In this document: positions 35,275 through 46,089 of the stretch, piece after piece | Layout of the letters: every line of letters begins with the position of its first letter | Numbering within the stretch: the stretch's first letter is position 1 | Assembly (NCBI GenBank): GCA_003194525.1 | Contig: NBIV01000132.1 | Location: 141,801 to 205,800 of the forward strand | Source: Gracilariopsis chorda | Taxonomy: Eukaryota > Rhodophyta > Florideophyceae > Gracilariales > Gracilariaceae | Length of the DNA: 64,000 nt | Reading direction: 5' to 3' | Position numbers and translations under genes: made by a program | Notes under the pieces: generated by a model | Databases searched by the model: none | Told to the model about the DNA's origin: nothing | Seen by the model: the letters and a program-made list of their open reading frames with translations, nothing else

Positions 35275-35448
35275 ATGGGAAATACACCATCGTCTATAGT
35301 GATTGACTTTTCTACGACAGAGGACGATATTGAAGATCTATATTTTTTAAAGTCACAAAAGAAAGATGCAGAATATAAAAGACGACAAAACGCAGGTGTA
35401 TCGTCGCGAACGCGTAAAATCGCATACAGAGCTCGGCAGTGTTTTTAA
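35275..35448 (+). CDS. Possible small protein, 57 aa
   Basis: The ATG at 35,275 opens an acidic N-terminal half and a basic C-terminal half. It begins MGN, a possible N-myristoylation start. No homology recognised; too short to be sure. Confidence 0.25.
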   Translation: MGNTPSSIVIDFSTTEDDIEDLYFLKSQKKDAEYKRRQNAGVSSRTRKIAYRARQCF

Positions 35449-36132
35449 GATGTTAAAAGATACACCAGATCAATACTAGACCCCGTCCGCCGAAACATCA
35501 GTATTTGTATTCAGGGGTGCATCATTTTTGGAAGGGGCTCGCTACTTCTTCTGCTTTGAGGGTCATGATTTACATGGGCATCAACGTTGAAATCATTAAC
35601 GATTGTAACACCAAATTTTTATACCCGCAGTTTCCTGAATTTCGACGTCATTTTCACCGTTTACATTCCTATCCACACCACTCCCACCATTCACAGCGTT
35701 TGCACCGTTAGCGGGACTACTAGTTGCACTGGCAACCTCTTGAAAGTTCTTGCACAAGTTCTTCTTGCACAGTTTGACCATCGAATTGTTCATGTACAGC
35801 GTTTGTATTTGAGGATTTCGGAGCAGGCTGGTGGCCCTTCATCCCAACAGCGCCCGTCTCTGCCGGCAACGGCATCTTTTCAGGTTGAGTATTATCTTGA
35901 ACGAGTTCGTTTCCTTCGTTTTCCGCTCAATAGGATTATTTTGGTGATCTTGTGTAGTTTGAACTACAGAAATGGTGGTTGAAAAAGTAGTGATCAGAAT
36001 CGTACTATAGAGTAACTAAACCAGATTGTGAGGGTAGTTAGCAAAAATGAGTTTGTATGACATACCAAAACTGCCATATACCAACGGTGCATATCTTCTC
36101 AGCTGGAGCTAGAATACATGCAGGTATAGTTT
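35449..36132. other. No gene recognised
   Basis: Several overlapping short frames, none with a domain. Confidence 0.35.
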
Positions 36133-37659
36133 TTACCACTTGCAAATGGTTTTTATTTGAGTTATTGGCTTCGGAGGTGGAGCACCTCTCGCAGCGTCAC
36201 ACATAGCTTTCGTGCCTTCAGGGAGTGGAAAGTTAAAGCTGGGACCAAAGTTAGCCTCAACCACAGGCCTACCGTATAAGGAAATTAAAGGCTGGACATA
36301 TCCAGCACGCACTTCCCAGTTGCTTAAAGACGTGGTTTTGACGTTCAGCTGAGGATTCGGACGCTTTTCTGCATCGGCTTCCTGCGGCATTCTCAGTATT
36401 CCCGCCATTGTTGACGAAGTAGACCGTGCTTATGCATCAAGCATTTCACAGTGCATTGTACGGCGTTTTACACTTTCCAAATCTGCTGACGTGAGTCGAG
36501 GTTGGGGGCGCCAAGCTGAAACTAGATTGCTCATGCCAATGACATTCATATCGTGTAGGTGACGCTTTTCGTGTCTTTGTAAAGATCGTCGTACTGCATG
36601 ACCTCCATATCCATATGCAGAAATGCCAGACCCGACCTCCTCCTCCTTCTGGGCATCGCTTGTAGGCGCACGTGTCACAAATGGCTTTAGTAAAGTATGA
36701 AGCTGCGAAAAGCAGTACCCATACATAATGTACATCTTCACATCTGCAAATGAAGCAAACGCGTCTGGATCACCTTGCCCCGATGCCTCGAATCTGGCGA
36801 CACATGTCCCATACAAACTTTTGAACTCAGCAAACTTTGTTTTTAGCACACCACTTCCACGGACATATGGTCGTTCAGCAGGATTAATCATGATAATATC
36901 GCTAAGTCACTCTCCACCAGTTAGCAATCTGTGCGCATGAGGTTTGAAATTTTGTTCATTGAATGGCGGTGCTATACTTTCACACCAGGGATCGACAACT
37001 TCTTCGTCCAATGCTTCACGGCTTGAACAATCCATTAGGTTTGTTCTCACAACTGTTATCCTTGCATCTGCAAGGACATGTACCAAACGAAAAAACTCAC
37101 TTGCCTCAAACGCCGGACTTCTACCATCGCCAGACGATGTATTGTTCTCTAACTTCTATAGAGACGGTTTTCCAACCATGACGCTGCCATTAGGAACCAT
37201 TGGCACATCTCCACGCACGAAGTCAATTTTCTCGTTTCCTCCATTTGTCCTTGTTATTTGTACAGTTGTATGCGGCATCTTGCGTAGAAATGCGAAAGTT
37301 CCTTCCAAATTATCAAAGTTGCCGTCGATTAACTGCCGTAAATTCGAAACAATAATCTGTCTCTGCGCACTGTTTGTAGCAATCAAATTTCGCTTCGTCA
37401 GAACTTTGGCGTTAGCAACTCCACTGATACTTAGCACTTTTAAGACTTGTTTGCAGAGATTGTTGGCAAATTGCGAGTTGATTACGAAGCTACAGGCTTT
37501 TTCCAGAGTAGATAAAACTGTTTGCTTCTCGTCCATGCCGGTTACTGTATTCGTTATGGCAGGTAGATTGTTAGACATTGCGTGTGCTACGCTTTTGTCC
37601 GATTCCGAATGCACGGTTTTGTTATGTTCATCTGCTGAAAACGGCGACGAAAACCACAT
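36133..37659 (-). pseudogene. Harbinger-type Myb-like adaptor protein, three in-frame stops
   Basis: One minus-strand frame stays readable from 37,659 to 36,133, interrupted only by TAG (37,156-37,158), TGA (36,907-36,909) and TAA (36,430-36,432). The central part (LKTKFAEFKSLYGTCVARF, then SGQGDPDAFASF) resembles the Myb/SANT-like DNA-binding protein that PIF/Harbinger transposons encode beside their transposase. A second copy with clear similarity lies at 45,167-43,520. The adaptor helps the transposase enter the nucleus and bind the transposon ends. Family assignment rests on pattern and neighbourhood. Confidence 0.6.
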
Positions 37660-37859
37660 CTTCCCTGTCAGATATAGGAGAAAATGAAATTGATTGCAAC
37701 TTCGAAGTGTATGCGATGCTTGTCACATATAGTTCACACAAAGTGGGAAACTTTGGAGCTGCCTTCAGTTACAAATTTCTAAATCAACATGTTGGTACTT
37801 GTCATCAATCAATTGCACCGCTTTCGATTCACAAATTTCGAATCCATGATTCATAAACT

Positions 37860-37888
37860 CATAGAACGGCCCAAAGGGCCGTTCTATG
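37860..37888. repeat. Perfect 13-bp palindrome, probable TIR-to-TIR junction
   Basis: CATAGAACGGCCC, AAA, GGGCCGTTCTATG. The same CATAGAACGGCCC ends the second adaptor copy at 45,361-45,373 and is followed there by TAA, the trinucleotide duplicated by Harbinger insertions. So 5'-GGGCCGTTCTATG is probably the terminal inverted repeat, and two element ends abut here. Confidence 0.6.
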
Positions 37889-38198
37889 GCTTTCTTAATC
37901 TGTGAATGGTTAACTCTGAATTAGAAAATTTTCGATTTTGGTCCAGTTTTGTATACAACGAAAAACAAAGGAAACGTCTGAGAGGACAAAGCCATCCTAT
38001 CGCGAAGAGTATGCATGCGACGTCGCAACAACATGGTAGAAATCAATCTTTCGTCGCGCATCATCCGGTTCCTTCAACTTCTTCACCACAGAACCGTTCA
38101 GTCTAAGAAAAGAAACAAACGAAGGCGCCCTTTAGAGAAATGTGTTATGCATATCATTTAAAGTGAAATATGTGCACAAGTGATGGAACAAGATAAGC

Positions 38199-39277
38199 GT
38201 GCACTTCGCTCCCCGAACTCCGTTCAAAACACAGACACACATAGGCTCCCTTCCCAACAATGTGTTTACGAGATGGTACCGCGTTACAAAGTCTCAATAC
38301 AGCATTCTCCTGTTAACTTTGCAAGATTTTCTAAAACTAAGGCAGAAAAATTATTCTAGAGTTGCAACTTCTCTCACTCCATCTGTTATGTTATTTGTTA
38401 CGTTACGACTTCTAACAGGAGCAAGTTCCTTAAATATATCGTGCCCATACGAGGCTGGCTCCTCAACAGTGTACGATGCATTCACGGAAACCCTAATCAT
38501 TCTTGACCAAACACTTTCTCAGATCAGATTGCCGCACACAGAGGAAAAGAGTATGAAACAGGCAAATATGTCTCAAATCTTACGAAACAGTCCACTTCTT
38601 GGTGTTATATCGGCATTGCACGGAATATCTATTGCAATTAGGTGCCCTTCTCTGCGAGAAGCTCCAGATCGCATGACGTACAACAATCAAAAGAAATTCT
38701 TTAGTCTTTGCGTACAGGCAACCGTACAAGCGGACTATAAGTTTTCTTTCGTGTCTGCACGTCATTCTGGTGGAACGTATGACACCACCCCCTTTCGTAT
38801 TACAAAACTATACGAATTACTACATGGAGATGAACTACTTTCTTGGGCAGTCTTCGTTGCTGACGATGCCTATAGTGACAAAGCCCGAGTTTTGACGCCC
38901 TATCCGGATCGAAATTTAACATAGAGAGAAGACACGTATAGTGCTTATCATTCTGTTACTCGGCCGTGCGTAGAATGAGCGCGTTTGGGATTCTAGTACG
39001 TCACTTTGTAGTCTTCTGCTCTGCTATACGCTGTTCTTTGCATCACACTAGTCTCGTCATTATTGTCGCCTGTAAGCTACACAACGTTCTAATTGATACG
39101 TCTGACGATAATACGTACGAATTCATTGCTTTGCATGAAGAAAATCAGGTTTATGGCAGTCCTGTTGTGTATTTTCAAGATGGGCTCCACATTGAGAGAG
39201 ATACCACGCGTGCAGGAAACCGTTGTAGAGAAGTTTCCGATATTAGATATGAACTTGCGGATCATCTTCAAAGATAG
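38199..39277 (+). pseudogene. PIF/Harbinger transposase, inactivated
   Basis: The frame 38,199-38,924 contains LFVTLRLLTGAS, GVISALHGISIAIRCP, YNNQKKFFSLCVQA, RHSGGTYDTTPFR and FVADDAYSDKARVLTPY. After a TAG and frame changes it continues with AFGILVRHF and ACKLHNVLIDT, the conserved C-terminal end. Harbinger enzymes have a catalytic Asp in the IGAIDGT-like motif; here the position reads L-H-G, so the first Asp appears lost. The second Asp region (GTYD) and the third acidic region are recognisable. It is transcribed divergently from the adaptor. Confidence 0.75.
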
Positions 39278-39406
39278 GGCTTTGTACGAAGAAGAACATG
39301 CTGAGCTTTGTTTTAAAGTGTTGCGAACAGGATCCCAGGCAGTAAGTGGTGGAGTATAGAGTTTTCAACTTGAGGTACTGAAAGGGACACTTGGTGGTGT
39401 AGTTGT

Positions 39407-39664
39407 ATGGCGTGGAAATACAGATCTGCTAGAACTGAATGGATTCTGTTCGCCATCATCTTCATAATCTCAGCCGTGCTTTTTCTGGTCAACACATCAC
39501 AACAGAATAACCGTCATGTTCCGAAAGCACGGTTTCTTCAATCCCGACATGGACCACGGCTACTCGCTCTTTGCAATCTCGAAGCATGTAAATCCTGTCA
39601 AATATGGAGTTTATTACCCCAAGGGTCCCCTGCCCTCTACGCATGGCCCAGATTTCACCACTGA
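39407..39664 (+). CDS. Doubtful single-pass membrane protein fragment
   Basis: After a short basic N-terminus comes a strong hydrophobic segment (WILFAIIFIISAVLFLV), then an anonymous tail. Overlapping frames to 39,894 have similar composition and might be one gene with frameshifts. No family recognised. Confidence 0.25.
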   Translation: MAWKYRSARTEWILFAIIFIISAVLFLVNTSQQNNRHVPKARFLQSRHGPRLLALCNLEACKSCQIWSLLPQGSPALYAWPRFHH

Positions 39665-39924
39665 GGCTAGAAGGTTTTCGAGAGCACCGTCTTTACTTCC
39701 GAACCCGAAGTACTTCCCAAATTCTGCATACACCATGCGCATCAGTGGTATCGCCATCTTCTGACCCTTTCAGATCAAATTATGCGCTGCCCAAGTCCGA
39801 TCCACTGCCACTGTTACCAGAGGATCTGCGACCACAGCGCGAAATGCCACCTCGCTATGATTTGCAGGCTTTTGAGCAGGTTCTGTACAAGTGAGGGGAA
39901 TCCGCAGGCCTGGAAAATCGGGAT

Positions 39925-40890
39925 CTATTTGGCGTTGTCAGCGACATAGCTGTAAAAGCTCTTGTTGATAGTCGAGAGGACTTCACTTTCTCTGACTTCA
40001 AATTTAATCCGTTCGCTTCTGGAAAGCTCATAGGAGAGCCTTGATACACATCCGACGCCTTTGCAGGTCGACAGCAAACCCCCACAGTCCATTAAATGAT
40101 ACATGAATGCTTCGGAAATATGCGTCGCGTGATCTATTTTCTCTCGAATTGTGGTGACGCCGATCTGGGAAATCATGTTCCACAGCCTCGCAACCAGGGC
40201 ATTCGAATATTCTCGTCTCTGGTCTTGGCGGTGCATACTACGCATGCTAGGACCAATACTTCGATGCTTCTAATGCGTTCGCTGAATAGAAAACGAGGAA
40301 GCAGGCCTTGAATGTATGGGAGTATGCGCACAGTCATGAAATCCAAACCAAGACCCGGGACTGGTAAGCAATACATCTGCGTTTTGGAGACACTCATTGG
40401 GGTCAGATGGACGAGCTGCCTGAGCGAGAAATGCAAGCGCTGGACCTTCCACACATAACTTGATGTTCTGAGCCCCACAAATGTGGCGAATACTAGATAG
40501 ATTCGCTGTGATAAAAGAATCAAGAGATGCATATTAGACTAAAAACACGGGGGTGGAAATACACTGACGTCCATCTGCTTCCAGCGCTGCTTCCAGAGAG
40601 GCTTTAACTCTGTCGGGGTTTTCTCTAACTATAATAAGGAAATCGGCATCATCAGCAACAGTACCCCTCCAGAGCGCCAGAAACTGCGCTTGAGCACAGT
40701 ATACATTTTTTGCACTGGTCTGTTTGTGATCACCACGCACCTGGTATAGTTCAAGAAAGGCAGCCTTCTCTGTGGCTAGAATGACAACAAAAAATCGATA
40801 CTTCTGCTGGACATCCGATTTGTACACGCAACGGAACGTTGATACAACATAGTTGACAATATATTTGCGGGCAACTTGAGCATCTGCACA
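39925..40890 (-). pseudogene. PDXDC1-like PLP-dependent decarboxylase fragment
   Basis: On the minus strand the frame from about 40,890 to 40,270 runs across one TAA (40,534-40,536). It reads HICGAQNIKLCVEGPALAF and then CLQNADVLLTSPGSWFGFHD. These match the conserved HVEG and SMTLTPGPWLGLP region of PDXDC1-type group II decarboxylase-like proteins. Frame shifts near 40,330 and 40,250 lead into NALVARLWNMISQIG and EKIDHATHIS, matching the following helix. The PLP-binding N-terminal half was not found. With a stop and two frameshifts it is a pseudogene. Confidence 0.55.
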
Positions 40891-42831
40891 TATCTACACG
40901 TCTGTCATATCTGTGTAGTTTGTGCAGGGAAAGAAAATGAAAGAAGGTTATTGTTCTGTCTCGAAATCTGGGGACAGCAAATGAAAAGTTCACGCAGGGT
41001 GCGACCAAAGCTTAGAACAGAAGACCAAGCAAAAGTGGGAATTCTTAAACTTACAAGTTCGAGCATCTTCATCTTCAGAACGTTCATCTTTAAGGAGATC
41101 TTAAACGGAATTAGCAATAGAGTCACTCAAATCAAACAGAAATTGTTGCCTTGCTATTGGCGAAATTGAACTGTTCGTATTTGCATTAACAGCGTCTGCA
41201 CGAGCGACTTCAGCGGGCAGAGATTTCCATTCTAAGCGTTCGGCAACGCCGTCTTTGGCGTGCATGCCAAGGGCAAAGTGAGGATGATTTGATGGGACGG
41301 GCGATTAGGACTTGGATTTCACGGTAGTGGCTTCCAACAAGGATCGCAAATGCTGTACGACGTGCTGTTGTCGACTGGGTGATGAGGCTGGCATGATTCG
41401 ACGTGCAGAACGGGGTTGAAGGGTTCTGGATGCAGTGGTGGAGGGAGGGTTTGATGCAGTTCGGATGATGGGTTCACGGTGCGGCTGTACTGGGAAGAAG
41501 AACTGCAGCTGCCATGGTAGGGGCGAAGGAAAGGGGTCACACAAGCAGTCGTTGACGGTCGCGAGGATTACTGCGGTGTTTTTGACAGGATTCGAGAGCG
41601 GGATAATTATTATGCAGTATCACACGGGTGGGTTGAGCGGTAAAGTAGTAAGGGCGAGGGTTGCATTCGTTATGCAGTTGGAGAAAAGAGCAAAACGCGC
41701 AAGTTGGGCGGCACAAATGACGTTGATGAAGAAAGTGCAGTTGTATTTCTGTGAGCATTTACCAGGCTAGTGACGGTGGTGATAAATTAACGCAGTTTGA
41801 AGAGAGAGGCAAAGAGACGGGTCTGGATTGGTAATATTAAGTTTCAGTACGGAGTGCTGTCTTTTTGCCTTTCCCGGAAGGACACGGCGCGAGAAATTCC
41901 CTGTGATTTTGGTGTTGGTTGTGGTGTGGCGTAACATGGTAAGCTAAGTAAGCTGCGATAGCGCTTGTCTCTGACGGAGGGATTTGAACAGACGATTTGG
42001 TACAACGTAGCGCCTTTTTCGGAAGGCAGAGTGCGAAATGGTGTTAATGGAATGACTCTACTTCGATTCCGTTTCAAATTTGTGCGGTGATGGTCGGGAA
42101 GAGTCAGATACAGCACGGGAAGGCAGAATGTATATTGCAGTCGAAGTGCTGAAGTTCGTGATGCATGCGCGAATGCATGTTGCTCCATCCCATCAGGTGA
42201 GAGGGAAAGCTGAGCACACCGGGCAAAGCTGGGTTTGACGCGCCCCCCGAAGATAGACCTGAGGAGTAAGCAAGGTCGGGTGGTAGATTTGGCGATGGAT
42301 GACGGCGGGGAGAAAGCATTCGCCAGTGGAGAAACCAAGAGAGGACACAGATGATAAGCAGTGATGTGGTGGTTCCAGTTCCATCGGTTGGAAAGGCAGT
42401 GAGGAGAGTCGTGAGCGGTTCATGAAGAGCGGATGGAAACGCGGAGTAGCTCGCTGGACACAGAAAGCGATCACTTGGGCAGAAGTTTCAGGAACATGGC
42501 GCGAAGAGCGTTTCGGTTCGTTTGCAGATGACGTGCAGCGCGTTGCCGGACCGGTCCCCAGTCCAATCGGGCGCCACTCGAGCGTACTGAGCATTCCGCG
42601 CACACGTGGCCGCACCCTCCCCCAGTGCGCCGTGCCAGACGCATACGGTCGCATTGCATCACGCGCTCTCAAAAAGAACAGCACCGCCATTTTTCCACCG
42701 CTCGCAGCCACCGCACCACTCAGCATTAAACGTACATCACCAATACCGTCGTCTGTTAAAACCTACCGAATGCTCACCACCCTTCTTTCCCCGTCCCCTT
42801 CAACTTCCCAAACCTTCCCAACAAAGCCCTC
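40891..42831. other. No gene recognised
   Basis: Competing frames on both strands (41,435-41,770 plus; 42,338-41,844 and 42,726-42,193 minus; 42,422-42,835 plus) lack domains. Base composition rises in GC toward 42.7 kb as in the F-box gene, so a decayed neighbour gene is possible. Confidence 0.3.
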
Positions 42832-43423
42832 ATGAATTCTGTTTCCCCACCCACCACACTGCTTGACCTCCCCCTCGATATGCGCTTCACAATCCTCCAG
42901 GCGCTCCCTCTCTCCGACACAGTAAGCTTCTGCGAAGCCTTACCAAATCGTTATCACTCCCGTCTCCTTCGTCTTTGGATAGCATACCTCCCGTCACATA
43001 CGCGACGCTTAGGTTCGTACTCCACACTTGCAACGAGCTCTACGAGAACACCCTCATTTTCGCACTCAAACCCAACGAGTATCTCTCTCCCCTGTCAATT
43101 TCTCCCGTGTACAAGTACTCCACTGTAAAACGCCCATCAGCAACATCTCCGTCATATCCGAGCTACGTCTTCTCCGTTTTCTAGATCTCTTCTTCCGTCG
43201 CTTACGAGCCGTCCCTCAACAGCTCCGGTATTGCACCCAGTGGCGTTTTCTCAACCTTTCGCACAATAAGCTCACCGCTTTTCCAGACGTCGTCTTGCAG
43301 CTGCCCAGACTTGAAACGCTGCTGCTGCACTTCAACTCTATCCTGCATCTCCCGTCCGACTGGCGCAATGAGCCATACTTACATCAATTAGGTTTGCATG
43401 TTGAACTGAAACTAAACCACTGA
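42832..43423 (+). pseudogene. F-box / leucine-rich-repeat protein, frameshifted
   Basis: The ATG at 42,832 begins an F-box (LLDLPLDMRFTILQALPLSDTVSF). The thread then moves to a second frame (ATLRFVLHTCNELYENTLIF) and to a third (43,130-43,423) with leucine-rich repeats (LRYCTQWRFLNLSHNKLTAFP, LPRLETLLLHFNSILHLP). F-box/LRR proteins choose substrates for SCF ubiquitin ligases. The two frame changes within 300 nt make it a pseudogene unless introns were missed; I saw no good splice sites. Confidence 0.6.
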
Positions 43424-43519
43424 AGATCTATTTGAATTTACCTGTGCCGCTTCCCCGCAAATAAATAATTAGAGGACAATCATCATCATAGCTATCCTTC
43501 TTCGCGCATGTAAAAGTCA

Positions 43520-45167
43520 AGAATTGTGAAGATATATCTGCTGGTAGGCGAGCTCTGCCTCTTGGCTTAGCTGTGTCCCTGCCATAGTCAGATCCCGGAC
43601 AGACTTCACTACAGCACTGCCAAGTTTACTGGGTACCCCCTTTTCCCTGGCCGAATAGAATATTCTGAGACCTTGGGTGAAGAGTCAGTCAAGCGTTAAT
43701 AAACGCTGCAATGTGGTGCTGGGAGGCCGAGTCTGATGGCTTACTTTTTGTTTCAAGCATTGAAAACTTCCTGCAACCTTTGCGAAGACAACATTCCCTT
43801 TGCAAAAGTTTCACATAGCAGCTTTGGCTTCTGCTAGCTGTCCAAGAAGCTTTTGAATTATACCCTGAAGGAGGCTTTCTCTTCTTCTGCGCTGGCTAGC
43901 GAATGCATTTGCTTTGCTACATTTAGGGCCTGTAGAGTAGATCTGGTAGCCCGTGACGCTGCATCCATTTCTTCGAACGAGCGCTGTCTCGTTTCGGACT
44001 CTTTGAAGTGAGCATCTCGCTTCTTCTCATTCGAATTACGCGCAGAAATGAGGGTCTCGACTTCGATAATGTTTAATTTTCTCTTTTTTGTCCTGAGCCG
44101 CTTCTGTGGATGATAGGAAATTGGTTGCTCATCAAATCGATAAGAAGATATAGAATCTCCTACACCTTCTTCCCTTTGGAAATCAGTACTTAAAGCACGG
44201 TGAATAACGGTTGAAAGACGTGTTAACCTTTAGAAAACAGTAATTATCCATAATGTAGCACTTACCATGAGCAAATTTCGCAAATTCATCTGGTTCGCCG
44301 TGTCGAAATGCTTGAAATCGTGACACAAATGTTCCGTAAAGGGTTTTGAATTCACCAAACTTACGTTTCAGTGCTCCACCGTTGCGTCAGTGCGGAAGAA
44401 GGGCTTTATCGATCATTCTTATGTCATCCGACGTAACTCAACCACAGAAGACTGCATTGGCTTGCGGAGTAAACCGCTCGTCATTGCATAGCGGTGCAAT
44501 TGAAATATATCACGGATCATCATGCTTTTTGTCCAGTTCTTCTCTTTACATGCATTGCATTAACCATTGCCTTGCTGCAGTCATTCTCACACCTGCCAAA
44601 ACATGACGGAGGGGGCCGTACTCGATTGCTTCAGATGGAGGTCTTTTTTCACCACTCAGTAATACCCTGGCCATAAGGCACAGTACTCAGCAAACCAACT
44701 GCGAGAATTATATTGCTTCTAAATGGTATGTCTCCTCTCAAATATCCAATGTTTTCACTATCGTTTTCCGTTGGAAGGATTCTGACCCTAATTGAACGAA
44801 AATTTTAAATCCATTGTTGCTTAACATTGGCGTTCAGGTTGGTCACTTCCTTCAGTATGTCGGCCATGTATATTGATCTCTGTACCATTTTGTGCGCTAT
44901 AAGAAGAGGCTTTGTTGATAATCGAGCATTTTGCGCTCCTACAGTCTTCAAGCATTTGAGCATGGCTCTCGATGTGGAATTATCCAGTTCAGCAGCTGTT
45001 ATAAGCTCTTTTTCTTGGATAAAGGTGTTTAGAACGGTTAAATTTGGACGCTGCGTTTCATTGAGCTGGCTACTTCCTGCTTGGAGACCGTTATCGGTCA
45101 AAACGTGATGTTCGAAATGCTTTGCAGGCATGTTTGAGCTTTGTCTTTGCATCGAAGTTTTATCCAT
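43520..45167 (-). pseudogene. Second Harbinger adaptor copy, heavily decayed
   Basis: The segment 45,167-44,805 aligns with the N-terminal part of the 37,659 gene (TVLNTFIQEKELITAAEL versus TVLSTLEKACSFVINSQF). Near 44,400-44,260 GALKRKFGEFKTLYGTFVSRF matches LKTKFAEFKSLYGTCVARF. Further down (44,110-43,520) a Lys/Glu-rich coiled-coil-like tail continues. Stops and frameshifts are frequent. No transposase follows. Confidence 0.6.
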
Positions 45168-45360
45168 CTTGTTATGATGCCGATAGTGATTTGTAGGAGC
45201 TTACTCAGTTAACAAGAGCACGCAAGTGAGCTAAGGTGTTGTTGACATGACTGCGGAAACTTTAGAGCTGCAGACTATTTGGCTTCCACGTCTTGTAAGG
45301 TTCTGTCATTTTATTGGACATCTTCAGATTTCGCGTTCACTGTTTCCGCGTAGAGAAAGT

Positions 45361-45376
45361 CATAGAACGGCCCTAA
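45361..45376. repeat. Harbinger terminus CATAGAACGGCCC plus TAA
   Basis: The 13-bp arm of the 37,860 palindrome recurs here, followed by TAA, the typical Harbinger target trinucleotide. Sequence beyond it is unrelated to the other copy, so the element ends here. Confidence 0.55.
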
Positions 45377-46089
45377 GTGACGCTCGTACAAAGCGAGAAC
45401 CAGAGCTCAGGTAGCCCTTTAGCTACTACACCGTTACAACACCGTCACTTTCTGTGTATCGTACCAGTGTTAACAAAATCTGCAGAAACTTGCAGAAGAA
45501 TCCTCTCAGACATGGAAGGCATCCAAGGAATTATCGGCCTTCCTTCCGGCTTGACACCTTCCCAACCGAGAAATACCCCAAATCTGGAACTGGCAATCAG
45601 CAGCGGCGGTTTCTTTCAACTTCAAGAACCAAGCGGATCAAAGCTCTATACAAGAAACGGATCGTTTTCGATCAACTCCCAAGGTGTGGTTGTTACCTCC
45701 AGCGGCTATGAGCTCTATCCGCTCATATCGATGCCTTTAAATAGGCAATCTGTAACCTTGGGAACATATGGAGAAGTATCTGTTACGGTCGAAAACAGCA
45801 GCGGCACCATGCGTGTGGGAAGCATTCAGCTCGTGGCATTCGTCTCCCCGGGTGAATTAGAAGTAGGTGGGAACTTTTGTAGAGCAAGAAATACAAGTGG
45901 AATTGCGGAAACTGGAACACCTGGAACAGGCTGTTTCGGAAACATACTTCAGACCTCTTTAGTGATACCACGACTTCGGACGTTGAACGATTGTTTGGCG
46001 AGATCGTAGCACAACGTGAAGGATGGAGATCTTCAATTGTGCAAAAACCAGGAGAAGACCTGGTAAACCATGAAACAAGGCCAATCTGA
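45377..46089 (+). pseudogene. flgG-like: FlgG-like (bacterial flagellar rod) sequence
   Basis: The frame 45,377-46,009 contains an LPSGL block and then the FlgG/FlgE-family hallmark: LELAISSGGFFQLQ, LYTRNGSFSINSQG, VVTSSGYELYPLISMP, GEVSVTVENSSG, VGSIQLVAFVSPGEL and TPGTGCFGNILQ. Order and spacing follow the FlgG core (D/LAI-GGFFQV, YTRDGSF, GQLVTADGY, LQP-I-IP, GTPG-GFG-LLQG). After a frame change near 45,960 VERLFGEIVAQREGW resembles the C-terminal EMVNMIVAQRAYE helix. The N-terminal rod helix and about 20 residues after LPSGL are missing. It lies in eukaryotic DNA directly beside a Harbinger end, so a transferred bacterial gene fragment is the likeliest reading. Confidence 0.65.

Noticed and set aside
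35505-35982. Overlapping frames with His/Ser-rich translation
   Set aside because: No domain, and three frames are equally open; treated as non-coding.
41305-42726. Competing long frames on both strands
   Set aside because: None shows a domain or consistent thread; GC-rich composition alone keeps frames open.
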